Assembly: GCF_008831285.2 (NCBI RefSeq)
Contig: NC_045146.1
Location: forward strand, 8,010,972-8,074,971
Length of the DNA stretch: 64,000 nucleotides
From: Nymphaea colorata
Taxonomy: Eukaryota > Streptophyta > Magnoliopsida > Nymphaeales > Nymphaeaceae
Direction of reading: 5' to 3'
Every line of letters begins with the position of its first letter. The stretch's first letter is position 1. Below, piece after piece: positions 56,061-64,000 of this stretch. The notes under the pieces are model-generated. The model ran no database searches, was not told the origin of the DNA, and saw only the letters and a program-made list of their open reading frames with translations. The translations under genes and the position numbers were made by a program.

Positions 56061-57660
56061 ACATGCATCGTAATAGCTTAGGCTCGTTTCTACATGGACT
56101 AATGATCCGAGATATGAACCAAGACTCATTTATCAAGCTCCACCCAGTTCACGAACTCCCATTCTGATGGTCCACTTAAAATTTGCTTCCTTTTCAAAAT
56201 TTGGGTAAAGGATAAAGACAGCAATAAATTCTTAAAACTAATTAGACCATAAAGTCTAGTTTTTTATATAATTACCTCGGGCAAAGACACCAAGACTGGT
56301 TAAACTTCATAGCGACAAATCGGGACTTATCTCTTGTGGATTCCTGCATGAGATGGTGGAGTAGAGTGCATGTAATATTTTTTCTCTCCTTGGTGTATAT
56401 GTAAAGTTAAAAAATTCTGCATGTAAACGGTATGTGCATCGTTCGTCTGGTTTTATGCTTAGAAGTTTATGGACGCATGCATAAAGATTTAAGGTTTCTC
56501 GTTCTATTGCATATTGTTAGAAAGTTGGAGTTCAATTGCTTTCGTTTCTTCCATTTCCTTTGATTTGCTTTTATAGCATTCACATTATAGGATACTGTAG
56601 CATGTTAATAAGTGATCAATTTCCACGACTGATTAGATTGGCATCTGATTAACTCGGCAACTTGTTCAAGATCAGGCTACTTCCTAGCCACATTCTCCAT
56701 AAAAATAAGTCCTTGTTTAATTTTCTGTTAGAAATGGAATTTCAGATGTGATTTATGGTGAGGTTTTCTGGTTCGTTTCTGCTGTTTAATTCATGTTACT
56801 GCACGACTATGTGCTTGTGTATAGTTAAGGTATTCTAGAAGCCGATTGATTAACTTGTCTTGGTTTTATTTATTATTATTATTTTTTTAATAGTGGTTGT
56901 GTTTTTCTGTTTTGTTAGCACATTTGAACGTTTTTTTAATCTGTTCTTCACGTGGTGTAGGTCTGTCGACTAAATTTTTAATTTTAGGTAGCCTTTGGTA
57001 GATTTTTTGCTAATTTCTCTTCATCGATAAGACTTTAATTTCTAGGATGGGATAGGAATTCCAGCGTTGTTTTTCCCTTTTATATATACGTACTTTGCAT
57101 CTGCTGCTGGTTTCAAGGGGTTTTCTGGTTTCCAAAGGATTTTTCTGGTTTCCAAAGGATTAGTTGAATTGTTTAGGTCGTGGCCAAGGCATTAAGTAGC
57201 AGAAAGTTGATCAGAAAGGCGTCAAAGTAGCTGGCAACTCTCTAGTTGCACCAATGACAGTAGGAAACATAGAAACACATCTAAAATCTGGCAGTTTTCC
57301 TGAAAGTTTATTTCAAGTTTCGTTGGGTTTCATAGCTGTTCTCTGTTGATTTTTATCTTGCAGAAGTAGGAAATGTGTTATGATCGATTTTCCATCTGAA
57401 TTGGTGTTAAAGTTGTAGAAAAAAAAAAAAAAACTTTCCGTTCATTTATCAAAATTAATCAATGAAAGCGTAAATTGGTAAAAATACAAAGAACAAATTA
57501 GCGCTCAACGCTTGAGCGATTTATGAAGTACCACCCGACATTAAAAAGAAAACTACAAACAGCCACTTGATTTACAATGAACTCACAAATGACCGCTTCT
57601 ATGGTAGTCCACAACAGTCAATGCTACAGAATGCCGTTTCCCAAAGCAATAAAAAGACTA
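56061..57660. other. Non-coding stretch
   Basis: No gene recognised. The segment 57500-57610 (ACAAACAGCCAC, ACAAATGACCGC) recalls the arms of the inverted-repeat element near 49.5 kb (ACAAACAGCCACC, ACAAATAGCCCC), so it may be a diverged relative. Confidence 0.35.
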
Positions 57661-57905
57661 CCTAAATTGGAACAAGGGAAAAACTTTTCCCCATTTTACT
57701 TTCCAACTCTTCCTGTGGTCTGGTTTCTGGATGTCCCGGCCACCCACCCCTAGAGGGGACTCTGGGTAACGGGCCCAGATACCCGGTACCTAGCCCGATG
57801 GGGCCTGGATACCCGGTGCCAAACCCGATCGGGTCTAGACTTGGGCCCGGGAAAAACCGACCCGGGTCGGCCTGATGGGGTTGGTTCCTAGGTTTAAAAT
57901 TCATG
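57661..57905. repeat. CCCGG-rich repeat, possible MITE end
   Basis: A GC-rich patch of TACCCGG and GGGCC words with CCACCCACCCCTA at about 57741-57753. TAGGGGTGG termini with CCCGG-rich interiors are common in plant hAT MITEs. The matching opposite end was not found. The minus-strand Gly/Pro-rich frame is not a gene. Confidence 0.35.
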
Positions 57906-58111
57906 ACATGGGTTCTTTTCGATACTTAATTTTTTCACATTCTTGTAAATAGAAGATGAACCACACTCACTCTACATTTTAATATATAGAAGTAAATTTG
58001 ATAAAAACTTAGAGCATTCAAACAAAATGTCACTATATATACTACTTGTATAATGACAAAAAATTCTGATCAACAAAAATAAAAGATGAAATAAAAGATG
58101 ACATTCATGAC

Positions 58112-59148
58112 TTATATAACTCTAGCTCTGCTAAGCATTCTTCTAATTAAGACATTCATTTGCTTAGAAAAAGGACAAGCAAAAAATGTTTTTTTCATCT
58201 TTGTAAGTTGAAGATATGCTTCGGTTTGTAACTTTTTTTCAATATCAATAACTTCAAATGCTAGATATATGTTGTCTTTGGAGTATTTATTTAAAGGTCT
58301 TGGCTCGAGTAAAACATTATTTTTCTCAATTGCATTAGCAACTCTTTCAAAAGCATCGCCGATTATCTCAAACTCTTTTAAATAATTTTCATTTGTGTTT
58401 CTCCTCCTCTTATGTTTTGGCAATGAACCTCTATTGGGCTTAGCTTGGACATCATACTTGTCTCCAAGATTGACAAACACTTCTAATGCTACTTGATTTT
58501 GAGAAACCAGTTCATCGATAAGCTATATAGTATCACTAGTGCTCTCATCCACTAAAGTCATTCGGTTGTGCTTTTCTTTAGTTGTCATTGATCCTACCCC
58601 AGTTGCTCTATCATTACCAAATAAGTTTATTAATTTGTTATAGTTCAGAATAGGTGTTGTGAAATTTTTTTTTTTTTATTGGATTTGCTAATACAAAGAA
58701 ATACAAAGAAGATAACAATGATAAAGAAATTCGTATTTAACATAAAAAATTAATTATCAAACCAATAAATAATTAAATTGTTAAAAATAAAATTAATTAC
58801 CTCTATGGCTCTATCAATGACTTCCAAACTGATTTAGCTATCCACATATTTATCCTTGAACGAATGTTAAATCCACTCAAACAATTTTAAAGATGTCATA
58901 GCGGCTATTGAAGATAAACTTCAATGTTTTCATTCAATTTTTTATGTAATCTTTAGTGAGCATTTTGCCTAACTTATTATTCAATTCTGCCACAACATTA
59001 TTATATACAGTTGTAGTAAAATTACATTCAATCTATTGCACATTATTTGTTGAAGTAATGATGCATTAATGAGTGTATCATCTATAAATTGGCTCCATTG
59101 TATCTTATTAGTGTTTCCTCCATTTGTGTGTCTCTTTTTCTTCTCCAT
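58112..59148 (-). pseudogene. PIF/Harbinger ORF1-like Myb/SANT protein pseudogene
   Basis: The start at 59148 gives MEKKKRHTNGG, then IQWSQFIDDTLINASLLQQ and, in another frame, NKLGKMLTKDYIKN and MKTLK. This matches the Myb/SANT-like DNA-binding domain of plant Harbinger-type accessory proteins. After several stops and shifts (58500-58980) a 122-codon frame at 58112-58480 carries the C-terminal part (LGDKYDVQAKPNRGS, RRNTNENYLKEFEIIGDAFE). The protein would have helped the transposase bind DNA. No DDE transposase ORF is visible nearby. Confidence 0.65.
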
Positions 59149-59689
59149 TGTTATTAGACAGATGTAGAGTAAAACAAGTTTAAAAAGTACATGCATAATA
59201 AAAAAAGATGTAAATAACAAACAATCAAGTAATTAAATAAAAGAAGCATCTACAATGACACATAAAATAAGAGTAAAAAAAGTTAACATGTCATATATAC
59301 ATAGTAGAACACCAGTGAGGACTCCTAAGCATAGGTAGCAAGACTATGCATTTTGGATTCAAAAGAAGATGCTATCAAGGAGATTGCATTTGTCTAGTCA
59401 ATACAGTCCTTTAAGTTGTTTGTCATGCCTCTAGTCTACATCTTATACTAGTCATTTTGTACAGGTGATGGGTCCCAAAGAGCCATAATCAACTAAATGA
59501 TTTACTTTAAATATTCAAACATTATCTTCGTTCATTCCTCTCTACATACTCTGGTCCCAAGGACTCACTTTTGGTTACTTTCCTGATAGTTCAAATTTCA
59601 GCCTTGTCCAAGACCCTTATTTTTCGAAAGAAAAAAGTTCATGTCTTTATGACAATCCAACTATCATTTTTACGAGAATCCATGAAAAT

Positions 59690-60170
59690 CCAACTTTTAG
59701 GAAAAACCAGTTTCAGGAGAATCCATGTTTCAATATTTTATGAGAAACAAACTTTTATGAAAATCCAGTTTTTATGAGAATTTGTGTTTACAAAAATCCA
59801 ACTTTCAACTTTCATGAAATTCCATTTTTATGAAAATCTAGTTTTTATGAGAATTTATATTTATGAAATCCAACTTTTATGAAAATCAAGTTTTATGAGA
59901 AGTTGTGTTTACAAAAATCCAACTTTTACTTTTATGCAAATCTAGCTTTTATGAGAATTCGTGTTTATAAAAATCCAACTTCCAACTTTCTATGAGAATC
60001 CAACATTTATGAAAATCTAGTTTTATGAGAATCTATGTTTATGGAAATCTGACTTTCAAACGATCTTTTACAAAATCTAACTTATGAAAATCCAACTTTC
60101 AGCTTTTATGAGAGATCAACTTTTATGAAAATCTAGTTTTCATTTTTTATGAGAATCCAACCTTTCACTA
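59690..60170. repeat. Minisatellite of TTTATGAGAATCCAAC-type units
   Basis: About eight diverged units of some 55-65 bases, each combining TTTATGAGAATTTGTG, TTTA(C/T)AAAAATCCAACTTT and TTATGAAAATC(C/T)AGTTTT. Unit order is irregular, with nested shorter repeats. It is non-coding. Confidence 0.75.
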
Positions 60171-60391
60171 TGAGCCAACCAATTTTATTGAACCAACTTT
60201 TTATGCTGCAAGACTGTGCATGGTTCCCATGGATTATGACGATTCATGCTAATGCTTCTGACTTAAGGTTTTGAGATTTGTTCATCATTTCAATATGATA
60301 CTTTTTGTTTTCATCCTTTAGTTTTTGCTAAGGAAATAGGGCAAATTTTAAAACTATGCTATCAGCTGTCTAGAGTACACTTGTGGAAAGG

Positions 60392-60497
60392 ACCTAGTCA
60401 TGAGCACTATAGAATTCAATGCAATTGAGGAGATTAAAGCCAGAACCTAGTCATGAGCACTATAGAATTCAATGCAATTGAGGAGATTAAAGCCAGA
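60392..60497. repeat. Exact 53-bp tandem duplication
   Basis: Two identical 53-base units, each beginning ACCTAGTCATGAGCAC, lie head to tail at 60392-60444 and 60445-60497. Identity implies a recent slippage or repair event. Confidence 0.9.
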
Positions 60498-60910
60498 AAA
60501 ATGGCAATCTTTTGTCTGTCAAACATCTACTTAAGATTTAATAGAAAAGGTTTGAGAATGATAATTCTCATTTTTTATGAGGCGCTAGTGGAATACTGCA
60601 AAATGAATAAGAGAGTGAGCTCAGGGCTAGTGTAGTCATTCCTTTGGGTCACTGTTCTAAAGTACAGGGTCGGTGTAAAGCTGATTTGTAGCGATTACAT
60701 AAAGACAAGTCTCATGAACATCTATTTCACAAATAATCTCAAGCTGAAGGGGGCATGATGCGATATGGCCACATGAACATGGCCACATGAACTGCTAAAG
60801 TGGTGGAGCCTTGTAGTAACCTTTGTTGGATTTACATGAGTGGTTGTTATATGAATGTACATAAGGATCACAATCATTTAGAAAGTTGACATTGTACTTG
60901 GAAATGACAT

Positions 60911-60944
<34 letters not shown>

Positions 60945-62690
60945 ATTGAAGGTTCTATGTTCAACATCTAACTCCAAGTATGTTTATTGTGCATGGTTTT
61001 TAAATTGCATCACCTTCATTTTGTACATAGTGTGTATGAAACATTATGCCATAAGAAATTGCTGCTAGAAAACATGTATAAGATCTTTTTTTTTTGGGGG
61101 TTCACTTATATATGTCTCTAAGAGTAACTTTTGAAATATGTAAGTTACGCTCAGATTTTTCTCCATGTCTCTACGAGCCATCATTGCATATACATCCTTT
61201 TGCCATTTAATTTTTACCCCTGTTGATGTGGTTAGAGCTTGTTAGTAATTGATCTTAGGAATAGAAGTTTTCTTTTTATAAGTCTTTTCAGTTTCTGATT
61301 TGGAGAAAATAGGTTTCAGATTTCTAGGTTAGATATTGATGGACTGTCACCAGAAAACTATGTTTGATTTCTATATAATCTAGTTAGGTTGTTCATGTGG
61401 ACTTCTATGTGATAACATTCACTAAATCTCCTTGAACAAAATATATGAATGATTGAACAAGGGACTCTTGTGATCTCACATTTTTTTTATCTTCTAGAGT
61501 TTACATACTGTGATGTTTCATATAGTAAGCTTGAAGCCTGCAGAAAGTAGATTCATGTTAATTCTGTTGAATAGCTTATAAAGCATTACATGTAGCTTGT
61601 TAATTTCTGAATTGCTCCTCTAATGGCTGTTGTTGGTAGGTAGATGTTAGATTTGCAGGTTTGAACTAAAATTTGACTCATTTATCTGCCCTCAACTAGA
61701 TATTTCTTATTGAAGCAGTTTGGAAATCTATTATATAAGACCATTTTAATATATGATCCTAATAGATAGAATAAAAAATTCGTGCTTCAGAAAATTTTTA
61801 AATGAATCATAACCGAAGTCCTTTGACTAGTGATGAGAATTGTAATTTGCAGCCCTTCGTGGAGAAAGAACCTATGTTTTATTTACCTTTTCACAATTCG
61901 ATGAAAAATGAATGAGAAACTACGTAGGCAAATCCATTTTATGCTTCCTTATGAACAAAAGTAAAGACGACTTCTGATTTTGTTAGGGTGGATCTTGTTT
62001 TGTCCTTGTGGAGTCATTCTCCATCAAATGAGTACTTTCCTTATCATGGATACATGGTTGGTTAAAAATAACATAATTGTGGCAGTAGAGGATAGAATTT
62101 TCTTTCCATTGAGAAAAACAAGACACAATATGGTTTGTTGCATGTGAAACGAATTTCTCATTGCAACTAATGGTACTATCTTCTACCTTCTTTGAAAAAA
62201 ATAATGGAATTGTATGTGTTTCTTGGGACATATTAAGTAGTTTTTGTGTATGCACACTAGATATCATTTTCCTTTGCTTAATATCCATGTCACATGACTG
62301 CCATTTTGGCTGCTGCCCCTTAAAGGCTTGGTTAACAGGACCTGGATCCAGTTTTTGTTGGCTTGGAGATGGACATTGGATCGTTGTGGACCAGATTCGA
62401 ATCCAAATTGTGGGCCTTGGTAGGCACCCAACCTTTTTTTTACTTTGGGTGGGATCCACCAAAGTGGGTGCCTATTTTCTTTTTTATTATTTATTTTTCA
62501 CCTTACTTGCTCCCCAAGCTAGGTGATGTCATCGCCTGCATCAAAGCCTGGGAAGTCCCTCTGCAGCGCTATAGAGGTAGCACAATTCTACTGAACCACA
62601 TAGCCCCTTAAATAGTGTCATTACCCTAGATTGTGTGTCACCCTATTAAAACTCTTTACATAAAATGAAAATAAAAGGTTAAAATCTCAT
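60498..62690. other. Non-coding stretch with one unexplained frame
   Basis: There is a (GA)n tract at 60914-60942. ATGGCCACATGAAC is repeated at 60765-60795. A 159-codon minus-strand frame at 61983-62462 (from MVDPTQSKKKVGCLPRPT) is longer than expected for AT-rich DNA, but I do not recognise it. It has a Cys/His-containing middle and no clear domain, and may be retroelement debris. Confidence 0.35.
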
Positions 62691-63990
62691 TGGGCCTCAC
62701 CTGAACCTCCATTTCTCATTGAGCAAAGTCTGCCATCTCTTTTTCTCATTGGCCAGCCCCTACATGGGCTAATGAGATCGTATTTTAGGCCATGATAACT
62801 TAGGTTAGTATCATGCTTAGGCCATGCTTTAATTTTCGATTTAGGCTATACTTGTTTTTAACTGCGTATTATAATTGTGGGGGTTAAGTATGCATCCTTT
62901 CCCTTTATTTCTTTATTTTCATGCTTAGTATACGATCATTCATGCTTAATCATGTTTAATGATGCTTTGACTAGGTTTAGAATTAATTGGATTGCCGCTA
63001 GGATCAATCGGGGTTAGATATGCCCCTCTATCATAAATATCCTTTTGTTAGACTTTTGATTACTTCCTCTACACAGAATTTAGATTAAATCATGCATTTA
63101 TGTTTTTAAATACCCTTGCACTAATTTAATCATGATTAGATAGAGCCATTAAGCCCAAAATCTGTGGTGATTAACCAAAATTGGCAAAGGATTAATCATC
63201 TCGGGGCATGGTTAAGCACACCTAGCACACACTATGCATTCATAATTAGAACCCAATTAAGCAATACTTGCTGCTATACTTGAAGTTTAAAACTTGGGTA
63301 TGGAACATGGCTAAGCTTAACTGCACTCATACTTTCAAAAGGAATTTTCTAAAACTACATGCTTTAATAAATTAATTTTGAAACCGCAACAATTTAAATT
63401 GTGTCTAACCTTTAAATTGTGTTTAACCCTAAACTAGTTTGCTGCCCAGATGAACCTTAACTTGCTTGGCCTGATCTTGCCTAACTTGCCTAACCTAAGT
63501 AACATCCAAGCTCATCCAAGCACCAGTCCAAGTAAAAACCATCTAGCCAGTCTAGTTTGGAAAAACTAGCCTCTCATCTAAGGTCCGTGACCTGAATGAG
63601 ACTAAGTGAAGTGTGAGCCAACTTATACTATAGAACCCACAAATTCATCATTGGCCAAACAATTTTGCCCTTCATGAGGTGATTTTGAACTGATTCAAAG
63701 CGGGTTCAACAGTAAGGGTCATTTATCAAAAAAAAAAAAAACTCTAAAAACTTCATTCACTAACCGGAAGGCCAAACCCAGATCACCTGAGTTGCCGTCA
63801 TCCAAAAAATGACCATTTTGCCACCGCTACCTTCCATTTTTACCCCCAAAACTGGAATTTCTTCGAGAATTCTAAAAACTGCCTAACAGTGGTGCAGTTA
63901 GGATAACTCTCTCTATATAAGTCCGAGGAAGTTGTTAGAGTCAACAATAGGCTGATAAGCTCACTGAGATCAGCCATCTACCATTTCTGA
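62691..63990. repeat. LTR-like repeat with TATA box at window end
   Basis: It is similar in composition to the other LTR-like repeats (CATGCTTAG words, CTTGGCCTGATCTTGCC, a TTTATTTTCATGCTTAG pyrimidine zone). Near the end CTCTCTCTATATAAGTCCGAG (about 63908-63928) looks like an LTR TATA region. The element would run on past the window. Family unknown. Confidence 0.35.
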
Positions 63991-64000
63991 ATTACCAAAA

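Noticed and set aside
62510-62610. Possible tRNA-like segment near a CTGCATCAAAGCCTGGGAAG stretch
   Set aside because: No cloverleaf, T-loop GGTTCRANYCC or proper A/B boxes could be laid out.
1-64000. CRISPR array, operon or bacterial defence system
   Set aside because: The gene structure is eukaryotic with spliced exons, and no array of identical repeats with unique spacers is present.

Overview
This window is plant nuclear DNA, very probably from an angiosperm. The sequence is AT-rich. It holds long introns split by GT-AG sites, chromovirus (Ty3-gypsy) and Ty1-copia retrotransposon remains, MITEs, and GA/CT microsatellites. Nothing in it is bacterial or organellar, and the species cannot be named from the sequence alone.

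Only two genes look functional. The main one is on the + strand and encodes L-2-hydroxyglutarate dehydrogenase (L2HGDH). Its five coding exons at 27821-28111, 34981-35262, 35775-36205, 37260-37419 and 48369-48482 join in frame into a 425-residue protein. Intron 1 is 6.9 kb and intron 4 is 10.9 kb. The second gene lies inside intron 4 on the - strand (39442-41609, two exons, 687 residues). It encodes a BED zinc-finger/DUF659/hAT-dimerisation protein, the type usually read as a domesticated hAT transposase.

Left third, 1-18.4 kb. An old 390-bp MITE lies at 2616-3005. A decayed Ty1-copia element on the - strand (gag to RT, 4145-7668) is followed by a probable LTR reaching about 9.4 kb. A fairly young Tekay-like chromovirus on the - strand (9701-18426) has a full 3.06-kb LTR on the right, an initiator-Met primer-binding site, a long gag-protease-RT-RNase H ORF, a broken integrase and chromodomain end, a polypurine tract, and a 3' LTR truncated to 0.78 kb.

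Middle, 18.4-48.5 kb. Degenerate retroelement and LTR-like repeats come first, then the L2HGDH gene. Intron 1 carries a hAT-type MITE built of GTATCGTACGATAC palindromes (29480-30207), a copia remnant (about 30590-32400) and a second MITE (32721-33084). Intron 4 carries a 23-bp-arm hairpin, the nested gene, an exon fragment of a Golgi syntaxin (SYP3/Sed5 type) split by a 210-bp solo LTR, a gypsy-like LTR fragment, and a sibling of the intron 1 MITE (45044-45491). Three of these MITEs have perfect 8-bp target duplications, and the solo LTR has a perfect 5-bp one.

Right quarter, 48.5-64 kb. No intact gene is seen. It holds a long inverted-repeat element (about 49065-49650), CACTA-like subterminal motifs (51830-52250), LTR-like repeats with a GGATC-rich minisatellite, a PIF/Harbinger ORF1 (Myb/SANT-like) pseudogene (58112-59148), a minisatellite (59690-60170) and an exact 53-bp tandem duplication. 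I found no convincing new multi-gene system. The most unusual items are the nested gene and the syntaxin fragment inside one intron, and the MITE families.
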